Assembly: GCF_024198255.1 (NCBI RefSeq)
Contig: NZ_JAJVKW010000003.1
Span: 434,001-498,000, forward strand
From: Myxococcus guangdongensis
GTDB taxonomy: Bacteria > Myxococcota > Myxococcia > Myxococcales > Myxococcaceae
Length of the DNA stretch: 64,000 bases
Reading direction: 5' to 3'
Shown: positions 9,445 through 16,848 of the stretch, piece by piece
How the letters are laid out: each line of letters starts with the position of its first letter
Position numbering within the stretch: the first letter of the stretch is position 1
The notes under the pieces: generated by a model
Told to the model about the DNA's origin: nothing
The model's database searches: none
What the model saw: the letters and a program-made list of their open reading frames with translations, nothing else
Program-made: the position numbers and the translations under genes

Positions 9445-9473
9445 TGGTCATGCGAAAACATTTCGAGTAGAAT
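9445..9473 (+). promoter_or_regulatory. Candidate sigma-70-type promoter upstream of the C39-like gene
   Basis: TGGTCA (9445-9450) and TAGAAT (9468-9473) are separated by 17 nt and lie 25 nt before the ATG at 9498, with an AGAGGGGG Shine-Dalgarno at about 9483-9490. This is an unusually AT-rich island in a GC-rich window. The -10 match is 5 of 6 to TATAAT and the -35 match 4 of 6 to TTGACA. Assignment is by consensus only. Confidence 0.45.
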
Positions 9474-9479
9474 GTTTTC
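9454..9479. promoter_or_regulatory. Perfect inverted repeat over the promoter (candidate operator)
   Basis: GAAAACATT (9454-9462) and AATGTTTTC (9471-9479) are exact 9-bp complements around an 8-nt spacer TCGAGTAG. The right arm runs through the proposed -10 element. Such placement fits a repressor operator. It could also be a hairpin at the transcript start. Confidence 0.5.
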
Positions 9480-9497
9480 AGCAGAGGGGGAAATTAC

Positions 9498-10838
9498 ATG
9501 ACAGATGCAATCCGCAGGAGCCTGGGTCCTATCATCCGCACCGTGGCGAACGCCACCGTCCAGAAGGCGGTGCCGCCCGCGATGCAGCCGGCGGCCAAGG
9601 CGGCGGTGGACTTCGCCGTGTCCTCGTTCGAGCAGGGCAAGCCCGCGCGGGCGCCCGTGGCGCTGAACGTCATGCCGCCGCCGACGGTGATTCTCGCCAA
9701 CCCGGCCGTCGTCACGCCTCCCACGAAGAACACCGCCGCCACCCCGGTCTCTGGCACCCAGGGGGATGGTCAGGTGCAGCCGGGGGACAAGCTGGCGGTG
9801 GCCGCGGATGGGGACACGTTGAACCTCCGCCCGGAGGCGGGGACGACCCAGAAGCCCAAGGGCAGCTTCCCCACGGGCGCGCGGCTGGAGGTGGCCACGC
9901 CGCCGGGTGGGGGCTCGTCGGAGCAGAACGGCTTCGTCTACGTGAGCGGGCCTGGAGGGGAGACGGGCTGGGTGAGCGCCCAGTACACGCGGGAGCTGAC
10001 GGCGGAGGAGGCCGCGCAGCCGGCGAGCACCGGGGGCACGACGACGCCGGCCGCCGCCGCGTACCAGAGCGTCTTCGTCGACCAGTTCGCCGCCGAGAAG
10101 GAGGTGGGGGGTGACGCCAGCAACGCCAACTGCGGACCCTCCTCCACGTTGACGGCGCTGCTCAACGAGGGGCTCGAGATTCCGGACATCCCGGGCATCG
10201 AGCACAACGGCACCACGGGCGCGGATGTGCAGGCGGTGCGCTACTGGGGCAACCACGCGGATGACTCGGGCAGCGACGGCGTCTACACGAAGGAGGACGG
10301 GACGCTGGCGTACTCGTTGGATGGGAAGGGCAACGAGAACTCCACGTTCACCGGCTTCACGGACGTGGCGAACGCGGTGGCCGCGGCGGGTGGGACGACG
10401 GCGAACGTGGCCGCGAACTCGACGGCCATCATGACGGCCATCGACAACGGCAGCACCGTGGTCATCTCCGGCACCTTCGTGGAGACGAAGAAGGCCCCGG
10501 AGGGGACGCCCGAGGCGCTGGTGAACCCGGAGAACGGGAACCTCTACGTCGACAGCGATGGGGACGGCGCGCCGGACCTGAAGAATGGCGTGCCCAACGA
10601 GTGGCACCAGAAGGCGGACACGTGGAAGGGCCAGCACGGCTCCACCATGCACCTGGTCGCCGTGGTGGGCAGGACGCCCGAGGGCAACTTCATCGTCTGC
10701 GACCCCGCGCACACGAAGCCGACGGCGAGCCCCATCGAGCTGACGCCCTCGGAGCTGGATGCCTTCATGCGGGGCAACGCGGGCGCCATCGCCGTCAATG
10801 GGGCGAGCACCTCGGAGACCGAGACTCCCAGCGCGTAG
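9498..10838 (+). CDS. C39-like (papain-fold) peptidase with SH3-type domain
   Basis: 446 aa. Residues ~1-50 form an Ala-rich amphipathic stretch without a signal peptide; ~100-165 look like a bacterial SH3 domain (DTLNLRPEAG...GWVSAQYT); ~190-410 look like a C39-type papain-fold peptidase with nucleophile candidate C212 in NANCGPSS, histidine candidate H385 in GSTMHLVAVVG and Asp candidate D402 in VCDPAH. The active-site set therefore seems complete. A Ca-binding-like DSDGDGAPD loop lies at ~352-360. SH3-peptidase pairs usually act on cell wall or process a peptide, but the substrate here is unknown, and the lack of a Sec signal suggests a special secretion route or a cytoplasmic role. Confidence 0.65.
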   Translation: MTDAIRRSLGPIIRTVANATVQKAVPPAMQPAAKAAVDFAVSSFEQGKPARAPVALNVMPPPTVILANPAVVTPPTKNTAATPVSGTQGDGQVQPGDKLAVAADGDTLNLRPEAGTTQKPKGSFPTGARLEVATPPGGGSSEQNGFVYVSGPGGETGWVSAQYTRELTAEEAAQPASTGGTTTPAAAAYQSVFVDQFAAEKEVGGDASNANCGPSSTLTALLNEGLEIPDIPGIEHNGTTGADVQAVRYWGNHADDSGSDGVYTKEDGTLAYSLDGKGNENSTFTGFTDVANAVAAAGGTTANVAANSTAIMTAIDNGSTVVISGTFVETKKAPEGTPEALVNPENGNLYVDSDGDGAPDLKNGVPNEWHQKADTWKGQHGSTMHLVAVVGRTPEGNFIVCDPAHTKPTASPIELTPSELDAFMRGNAGAIAVNGASTSETETPSA

Positions 10839-10860
10839 TCGTCGTGCGCGCGCGACCGCT

Positions 10861-11090
10861 TCCTCGGCTCGAAGAGGGAGCGGTCCGCGCGAACGCAGCG
10901 ACGGCCTGGGCGCGTGACAACCGCGCGCGGTGCCTTGCTGGCTCGACGAGGACGCCTTCGGCTCGAGGGTCGTCGCAGCGGGCGCGCTTTTCCTCCGGCT
11001 CGAAGAGGGAGTCGAGGGGGCGCCTTCGGCTCGCCGCTACGCCCGGGGGGACGGTCGCGGGCGCGTTTCTTCTCCGGCTCGAAGCGGGAG
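10861..11090. repeat. Three related short repeats in a non-coding spacer
   Basis: The ~20-bp core TCCTCGGCTCGAAGAGGGAG occurs at 10861-10880, with close copies at 10991-11011 and 11071-11090. The last two also share a preceding GGGCGCG(C)TTT block. The region lies between the C39-like gene (+) and the zinc-ribbon gene (-), which converge here. The copies are not evenly spaced (about 130 and 80 nt). No gene is supported in this stretch. It may be duplicated terminator or intergenic repeat DNA. Confidence 0.5.
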
Positions 11091-11093
11091 CGC

Positions 11094-11807
11094 TCAGCGC
11101 AGGCGCCAACGGTGACGCAACGCCGACCTGGGCACGAACAGCAGCACGAAGACGATGAGCAGCCACGCGCCCACCACGCGGGTGTTGCCCGTCCCGAAGC
11201 GCATCAAGCCCGCGCACACGCCGACCCAGCCCGCCACCGCGAGGCACCTCGTGAGCGTGTTGGGCAAGAGCGCCAGCAGCCCCGTGCCCACGGTGGAGTG
11301 CCGCGCGAAGATGCGCCAGCCTCGGTAGGACTGCTCCTCGGCGCGCAGCTTCTCCAGCAGATACGCATAGCGCTCCGAGTCCGCGCGGCGCTCCTGCTCC
11401 AATCGCTCGAGTGCGCCCTGGCGCTCCTCGCCCTGCTCCCGGACGCGCGCCTCTCGTCGCTCCACCGCGAGCTTCGCCCGGTGCTCCAGCTGCTGCGCCG
11501 TCCCCAGGTCCGCGCCGCACTGCTGACAGAGCTTCGCGAAGCGACCGTTGTCGGAATCGCAGACGGCGCAGCGTGGGAAGTCCCAGGCCTCCTCCAGGCT
11601 CGCGGCGCGCGGCTCCAGCACCACCGGGGCCTCCGCCTTGAAGCGCTCCAGGTGGGCCTCGGGGACGTCACCCTGGGGCAGCGCGCCGCGCTCGGCGATG
11701 TCCTCGAAGCGGCGGCCACCGCCGTGGAGCTGGGAGGGCTGCTCGCGCCGGGTGCGCTCACCCCGGTCCTTCTCCAGGTGCAGGAAGCGCGACAGCTTGG
11801 GACTCAT
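11094..11807 (-). CDS. Zinc-ribbon, coiled-coil membrane protein
   Basis: 237 aa. About residues 79-97 hold two Cys pairs (CAVC...CQQC) that would bind one zinc. A charged Glu/Arg-rich coiled coil follows (about 100-155), then two hydrophobic segments near the C-terminus (STVGTGLLALLP region and VVGAWLLIVFVLLFVP). There is no N-terminal signal, so the zinc ribbon and coiled coil should face the cytoplasm, with the tail in the membrane. Its ATG overlaps the stop of the upstream AAA+ ATPase gene (ATGA), which suggests one transcript and possibly a membrane adaptor role for the ATPase. The family was not recognised. Confidence 0.7.
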   Translation of the reverse strand: MSPKLSRFLHLEKDRGERTRREQPSQLHGGGRRFEDIAERGALPQGDVPEAHLERFKAEAPVVLEPRAASLEEAWDFPRCAVCDSDNGRFAKLCQQCGADLGTAQQLEHRAKLAVERREARVREQGEERQGALERLEQERRADSERYAYLLEKLRAEEQSYRGWRIFARHSTVGTGLLALLPNTLTRCLAVAGWVGVCAGLMRFGTGNTRVVGAWLLIVFVLLFVPRSALRHRWRLR

Positions 11808-13372
11808 GGCGCCCTCTCGACCCGTGCGCCCGCGGAAGAGGCCGGCCGCGTGCGTCCCTTGGCCCAGTCGCGCAGTCGGCGAATCTCATCCCGCATCGTC
11901 ACCGACAGCGGGAAGGTGTCCCGGAGCGTGCGCACCAGGTGCTGTTGCGCCAGCTCGCTGTTCTCCGCGAAGGCCTCGTACAGGCCCGCCACCACCACCT
12001 GCTCGATCTCGGCGCCGCTGAAGCCCTGCGTGAGCGTGGCCAGCTCCACCACGTCGAAGTTCGAGGGCTCGCGCTTCCGGCGCCGCAGGTGGATGCGGAA
12101 GATGTCCTCTCGCTCGGCCTGCTCGGGCAGGTCGATGAAGAAGATCTCGTCGAAGCGGCCCTTGCGCAGCACCTCCGGCGGCAGGCCCTCGATGCGGTTG
12201 GCGGTGGCCACCACGAACACGGGCGCCGTCTTCTCCTGGAGCCACGTGAGCAGCGTGCCGAAGACGCGCGCGGACACGCCGCTGTCCGCGGTGCTCGACG
12301 AGGCCACGCCCGACAGCCCCTTCTCGATTTCGTCCACCCACAGCACCACCGGCGCCACGCCCTCCGCCACGCGGATGGCCTTGCGCAGGTTCTCCTCGGA
12401 CGAGCCGATGAGTCCGCTGAAGATGCGGCCCATGTCCAGTCGCAGGAGCGGCAGGTTCCAGTGCGCGCTGATGGCCTTCGCGGTGAGGCTCTTGCCGCAG
12501 CCCTGCACGCCGAGCAGCAGCAACCCGCGAGGCTCGGGGAGGCCGAACTGTCGGGCCCGCTCGCCGAAGGCCGCGGTGCGCTGGCTCAGCCACGCCTTGA
12601 GGTACTCCAGGCCGCCCACGTTCCCCAGGGACTCCTCGGGCGGGTAGTACTCGAGCAGCCCGCTCTTGCGAATCACCTGACGCTTCTCGTCCTGGATGCG
12701 CTTGATGTCCTCGGGGCCCAGCTTACCGTCATGCGCGATGGCCTTGGCGAACGCGTTCTCGGCCTCCGACATCGTCAGCCCGAGCGCGGCCTTGATGAGC
12801 TGGTCGGCGTGCTCACGCGACAGGTCGATGGTGGCCTTGTTCGTGCGGCGCACCACCGCGACGATCTCCCGCAGGAGCTGGAGCAAGTCGTTGTACCCGG
12901 GCATGGGCACATCGATGACGGAGACCTCCTTCTCCAGCTCCACGGGGATGAGCAGCGTGGGCGACAGGAGGATGACGGTGGTGAAGGTGCTCTTGAGGAA
13001 GTGTGACAGCTCCCTCAGGGCGCGCACGACGCCCTTCTCTTCCAGGTAGGGATGGAAGTCCTTGAGGACCACCAGCGCGGGCTCGCCCAGCTTCTCGATG
13101 GCGGCCATCGCGTCGATGGGGTTGCGCGTGTCGTCTGGCAGGGGCGCGGTGCGCGTGGTGCCCGAGGCGCGCAGGCCCTTGGTGATGGACCACTGGAACA
13201 GCGCCTTGCCGTGCGCGCGCGCCAGCTCCGCGAGGATGGCGTCCACGCGGTGCTCCTCCCACGACACCAGGTAGAGCAGCGGGTAGCGGGCCCGCACGAG
13301 GATGTCGAGCTCCTCGAGCCACGGCTCGGCGGGACGGTGGGCGTTGGCGCTGCCGGGGGCGGGGGACGACAT
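11804..13372 (-). CDS. AAA+ ATPase, Ycf46-like
   Basis: 522 aa. The C-terminal AAA+ module has Walker A GVQGCGKS (288-295), Walker B VVLWVDEIEKGL and the second region of homology NRIEGLPPEVLRKGRFDE with its arginines. The N-terminal ~200 residues look like a degenerate AAA module lacking a P-loop (VVLKDFHPYLEE, TVILLSPTLLIPVELEKEV). This tandem layout, one dead and one live module, matches the Ycf46/YjoB-like group found in cyanobacteria, plastids and myxobacteria. The function of that group is poorly known. It is transcribed with the overlapping zinc-ribbon membrane protein gene. The ATG at 13372 is the only well-placed start. Confidence 0.85.
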   Translation of the reverse strand: MSSPAPGSANAHRPAEPWLEELDILVRARYPLLYLVSWEEHRVDAILAELARAHGKALFQWSITKGLRASGTTRTAPLPDDTRNPIDAMAAIEKLGEPALVVLKDFHPYLEEKGVVRALRELSHFLKSTFTTVILLSPTLLIPVELEKEVSVIDVPMPGYNDLLQLLREIVAVVRRTNKATIDLSREHADQLIKAALGLTMSEAENAFAKAIAHDGKLGPEDIKRIQDEKRQVIRKSGLLEYYPPEESLGNVGGLEYLKAWLSQRTAAFGERARQFGLPEPRGLLLLGVQGCGKSLTAKAISAHWNLPLLRLDMGRIFSGLIGSSEENLRKAIRVAEGVAPVVLWVDEIEKGLSGVASSSTADSGVSARVFGTLLTWLQEKTAPVFVVATANRIEGLPPEVLRKGRFDEIFFIDLPEQAEREDIFRIHLRRRKREPSNFDVVELATLTQGFSGAEIEQVVVAGLYEAFAENSELAQQHLVRTLRDTFPLSVTMRDEIRRLRDWAKGRTRPASSAGARVERAP

Positions 13373-13461
13373 TCCCCCGCTACTCTAGTGGGCCCCTTCG
13401 CCAGACGAAAACGAGGGGCCCCTGCAATGGCTTGCGTCCGACAGGGTTTCGACGCGACGGG

Positions 13462-14223
13462 TTACGTGGGGCGGGTGAGGGTGAAGCCCGCCCCGGCGGG
13501 GTCCGTCACGATGCAGAAGCGTCCGAAGGGTGAGTCCGTGGGAGGGACATGGACGTGGCCGCCCAGTCGTTTGACCTGCTCGGCCGCTCCGTCGGTGTCG
13601 GCGACGGCGAAGTAGTTCATCCAGTGGGGCGGGAGGTCCTTGGGCCACATGGGGCCCATCTGGAGTACGCCGGCCACGGGAGTACCGCCGTGGTGGAGGG
13701 CCCAGTAGTCCATGCCGTCCAGCTTGCGGGGCTCCAGGCCGAAGAGGGCGGCGTAGAAGTCCTTCGCGCGGACGCCGTCACGGGTGTTCACCTCGTGCCA
13801 GGTCATGCTGCCGGGCTCGCGGACCACCTGCGCTCCCGGGTGCTTGCCGGATTGCCAGAGATTGAAGCCCGCGCCAGTGGGGTCCACGCAGGACGCGAAC
13901 GTCCCCAGGCCCGAGGCGTCCGTGGGAGGTACCACCAGCCTGCCTCCAAGCTCCACGACACGCGCGGCGAGAGCCTTCGTGTCCGCGGCCTCGAAGGAGA
14001 GCGCCCAGTACGCACGGCCAGGCGCGGCGGGGTCCTTCAAGCTCATGCCCGCGACGTTGCGGCCGCCGAGCTGGCACATCGTGTAGTGGAAGTCCTCCTT
14101 CGGGCCAACGAGGAACTGCCAGCCGAAGAGCTCGCCGTAGAAGTGGCGGGCGCCCTCGAGGTCGGGCGTGCTCAGGTCCACCCAGGTGGGCGTCCCCGCG
14201 GCGTGGTGGTCGATGGATGGCAT
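13462..14223 (-). CDS. Double-domain VOC family protein (glyoxalase/bleomycin-resistance fold)
   Basis: 253 aa made of two vicinal-oxygen-chelate modules: residues ~8-122 (PTWVDLSTPDLEGARHFYGE ... VDPTGAGFNLWQ) and ~135-250 (MTWHEVNTRDGVRAKDFYAA ... VTDPAGAGFTL). Each repeats the 'A..FY..LFGW' opening and 'DP.GA.F.L' closing strands, so both form within one chain. Possible metal ligands are scattered His/Glu (HEVN), but a substrate cannot be named from sequence. Similar two-module proteins are often annotated as glyoxalases or hydroxylase-like VOC proteins in actinomycetes and myxobacteria. It is probably a single-gene unit. Confidence 0.85.
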   Translation of the reverse strand: MPSIDHHAAGTPTWVDLSTPDLEGARHFYGELFGWQFLVGPKEDFHYTMCQLGGRNVAGMSLKDPAAPGRAYWALSFEAADTKALAARVVELGGRLVVPPTDASGLGTFASCVDPTGAGFNLWQSGKHPGAQVVREPGSMTWHEVNTRDGVRAKDFYAALFGLEPRKLDGMDYWALHHGGTPVAGVLQMGPMWPKDLPPHWMNYFAVADTDGAAEQVKRLGGHVHVPPTDSPFGRFCIVTDPAGAGFTLTRPT

Positions 14224-14267
14224 GGGGTGTTTCCTCGGGTGGATGGGAGTGCTGGCCTCTTCCGAGG

Positions 14268-15290
14268 CTAGTCATTCGAGGCGCGAGGGGAAGCTCGTTC
14301 GTGTGCCACCGGGGCGCGACGGCCCTCGGCGTCGGAGCGGAGCGCCGCCGCGAGGACCTCTTGGACGAGGGCTCCGTCATCGAGGGTGGCGAGCCCGTCG
14401 CGAGGCGAGTGACCTCGCAGTCCGAGGAACCGGCGCGCGGTCTCCACGTGGGCCTGGGCCCAGGGTTCGAGCTGTCCGGGGTGGGGCTCGGCGCCGGGGG
14501 CGACGTCTCTCCAGCCGCCGTGCTCGAAGCCTCGGATGGAGGAGATGCACCAGCCCTCACGTGACGGCACATAGCCCGCGGAGAAGCCGACCTCCCAGTC
14601 CTGGCCGAGCAGGCTCCAGCCTCCGTGGATTCCTGGCTCAGCACAGGCGGCGTGCGTGAGGATGAGCACCGCGCCATTGGAGAGCCCGACGTGCAGCGCG
14701 GCGGTGTGGATGGGGCGCCCGGAGAGCGTCGCCTGTACCCACAGCGGCGTCGCGTCCGTCAGCCACAGCGCGGCGTCGAGCACGTGGGACAGGCCGCCCC
14801 AGTCTCCCGAGGCGTCCTCGAGGTTGGATTCATGGCGCGTGACGAAGCCGGTGCGGAGCGTGACGACGAGGTGCTGCACCTTGCGTCCCTCGAGCCAGGA
14901 CTTCAGCGCGCGCAGGGGTGGCAGCATGCGGTAGGGGAAATTGACGGCGCTGGGGCTTGAGAGCTCACGAGCGCGGCGAACGATGAGCCGAGCATCCTCG
15001 ACGGTGCGTGTGAGGGGCTTCTCGCACAGCACCGCGCGCCCGGCTTCGAGTGCCGCGAGCAGGTGCGGTGCATGCAGTGCATCGGGGCTCGCGACCACCA
15101 CGGCGTCCACGGCGGCGCACAGTTCATGGACCTCCGCGGTGGCGAAGGGAATTCCCTCACGTTCGGCCACCGCGCGCGTGGACTCTGGGGAGCGGCCACA
15201 GAGCGCCACCACCTGCGCGCCCGCCGCGCGGAACGCCCCCACGTGCATGAGTCCCCACCGGGTGCCGATGATGCCGATGCGCGTCGTCAT
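14268..15290 (-). CDS. Gfo/Idh/MocA family oxidoreductase
   Basis: 340 aa, NAD(P)-dependent. The start chosen is the ATG at 15290, which puts the Rossmann motif IGIIGTRWGLMHVGAF at the very N-terminus; the frame extends upstream but without family similarity. Conserved elements: VVVASPDALHAPHLLAALE, then CEKPLTRTVEDA with the catalytic Lys of the EKP motif (about residue 96), and an AVNFPYRMLP segment. The C-terminal alpha/beta domain (~130-310) should bind the sugar-like substrate. These enzymes act on sugars, inositols and related compounds; the exact substrate is unknown. It faces the YjdF-like gene across a 190-nt divergent region. Confidence 0.85.
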   Translation of the reverse strand: MTTRIGIIGTRWGLMHVGAFRAAGAQVVALCGRSPESTRAVAEREGIPFATAEVHELCAAVDAVVVASPDALHAPHLLAALEAGRAVLCEKPLTRTVEDARLIVRRARELSSPSAVNFPYRMLPPLRALKSWLEGRKVQHLVVTLRTGFVTRHESNLEDASGDWGGLSHVLDAALWLTDATPLWVQATLSGRPIHTAALHVGLSNGAVLILTHAACAEPGIHGGWSLLGQDWEVGFSAGYVPSREGWCISSIRGFEHGGWRDVAPGAEPHPGQLEPWAQAHVETARRFLGLRGHSPRDGLATLDDGALVQEVLAAALRSDAEGRRAPVAHERASPRASND

Positions 15291-15480
15291 GCGGCGCAGC
15301 CTGCCAGAGATTTCCGGTGTGCTGGCTCGCGAGTGACTCGGTGGCGCCTCCCGTGTCTGCGTGCCAGGTGACGCGTCGTCGGCGGGTGCAACCCACCAGC
15401 GCTGGCGCGAGCGCGACCCGGCGACGCTGCTTCCGTCTCCGTGCCATGCTGCGCGGCGCCCGTCCTTCCCGAGTCCGGAC

Positions 15481-16215
15481 ATGACCGAGCAAAGGCCCCT
15501 CATGCAGCCCGCCGTCCCGCTCGATTCTCCCGCCGTCGACAGCGTCGCGCCGTTCTATCCGCCCGTGCGCGGCGCGCGTGCCGAAGCGCGCACCCCATTG
15601 CTGCTCGCGGCCGTGCTGGCGCCCATCCTCGTCGCCACGTTCTTCCTCAGCCCCGCCGGCAAGCTCAACTGGCTGCTGGAGGTGGGGCCGGGCCTCGTGG
15701 GCATGGGGGTGCTGGCCGCCACGTTCCGCCGCTTCCCGATGTCGCGCTGGGTCTACGTCTGCGTCTTCCTGCACATCCTCGTGCTGACCTACGGCGGCTA
15801 CTACACCTACGCGCTCACGCCCCTGGGCAACTGGGTCCGCGACGCGCTGGAGCTGTCCCGCAATCCCTACGACCGGCTGGGGCACTTCGTGCAGGGCTTC
15901 TTCCCCGCGTTCATCATCCGCGAGGTGCTGCTGCGCTCCACGCCACTGCGGCGCGGAGGGTGGCTCAACTTCCTCACCGGCTCGGTGGCGCTGGCCATCA
16001 GCGCCTTCTACGAGCTGCTCGAGTGGTGGGCCGCGCTCGCGCTGGACCCGGCCGGCGGCGACGCGTTCCTCGGCACCCAGGGCGACATCTGGGATGCGCA
16101 GTGGGACATGTTCCTCGCCCTCTGCGGCGCCGTGCTGGCCATGCTCCTCTTCGGCCGCGCCCACCTGAAGAGCGTGGAGCGCCTGGTGACCCGCGCCCGA
16201 ATCACATCCACTTGA
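15481..16215 (+). CDS. YjdF/DUF2238-type inner membrane protein
   Basis: 244 aa with about six hydrophobic segments (for example TPLLLAAVLAPILVATFFL, VCVFLHILVLTYGGYYTY, FLTGSVALAISAFYELLEWW). The motifs GNWVRD...LSRNPYDRLGHFVQGF and AFYELLEWWAA, together with GTQGDIWDAQWDMF, are the signature of the DUF2238/YjdF group. Function of the family is unknown. The ATG at 15481 is preferred because it starts right before a short cytoplasmic leader; the frame is open upstream. The last 14 bp overlap the 3' end of the convergent gene on the other strand. Confidence 0.85.
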   Translation: MTEQRPLMQPAVPLDSPAVDSVAPFYPPVRGARAEARTPLLLAAVLAPILVATFFLSPAGKLNWLLEVGPGLVGMGVLAATFRRFPMSRWVYVCVFLHILVLTYGGYYTYALTPLGNWVRDALELSRNPYDRLGHFVQGFFPAFIIREVLLRSTPLRRGGWLNFLTGSVALAISAFYELLEWWAALALDPAGGDAFLGTQGDIWDAQWDMFLALCGAVLAMLLFGRAHLKSVERLVTRARITST

Positions 16216-16699
16216 GCGAGTAGCGCTGCATCCCCAATCGGGGCGTCGTCTTCGCCTCGGTGACAATCTTCCCGAAACCCATCAGGAAGCCCCGGAACGT
16301 CCCCAGGAGCAGCGGGGCCGGCAGGCGCGAGCCACTCTCCAGCTCCGCCGCCAGCGGCATGAAGGCCACCGTGCGCGCGCTGTCCGTCGAGGGCAGCCCC
16401 TTCACCAGCGAGCGCAGCACCGAGTCGAAGTCGCCGAACACCTTCTCCACCGAGTCGAAGCCCTTGGCCCGCGCCAACGGTAACGTGCGCATCCCCGAGC
16501 GCTGCGCGATGGCCTCCACCGCCCGGTCTCCCAGCGACTTGTGCAGCTCGCGCATGATGTGCACGTAGTCCTCCCACGCGTACCACGTGTCATCGCGCAT
16601 GCCGTTGATGGTGCGCTGATGCGTGGGAAACCGCGACGCCGCCGCGGTCATCGAGCCGAGGATGGCCTTGAACCAGGCGCCCTGGATTTCGCCGGACAT
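16202..16699 (-). CDS. Conserved hypothetical protein, 165 aa
   Basis: Start at ATG 16699, preceded by a strong GGGGGAG Shine-Dalgarno at 5-6 nt; the longer upstream frame lacks one. The protein is mostly helical, soluble, with a Trp-rich middle (DDTWYAWEDYVHIMREL) and a C-terminal LGTFRGFLMGFGKIVTEA. There is no signal peptide, TM segment or recognised motif. The size and layout recall the myxobacterium-specific ~180-aa paralogous proteins (TIGR02265), but the match is not firm. It overlaps the YjdF-like gene tail-to-tail by 14 bp. Confidence 0.6.
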   Translation of the reverse strand: MSGEIQGAWFKAILGSMTAAASRFPTHQRTINGMRDDTWYAWEDYVHIMRELHKSLGDRAVEAIAQRSGMRTLPLARAKGFDSVEKVFGDFDSVLRSLVKGLPSTDSARTVAFMPLAAELESGSRLPAPLLLGTFRGFLMGFGKIVTEAKTTPRLGMQRYSLKWM

Positions 16700-16848
16700 G
16701 GAGTGCTCCCCCTGATGTGGAGACACTCCACTTCCACGCCGCGCCCGGAGCCAGCCTCCGGCCTCCGCCTGCGTGCACGGCCCGACGCTCACGCGGCGCA
16801 TCCGTCACCCGGTGGATGCTCCGCGCGTGCGCCGGATGACAGCCGCCC

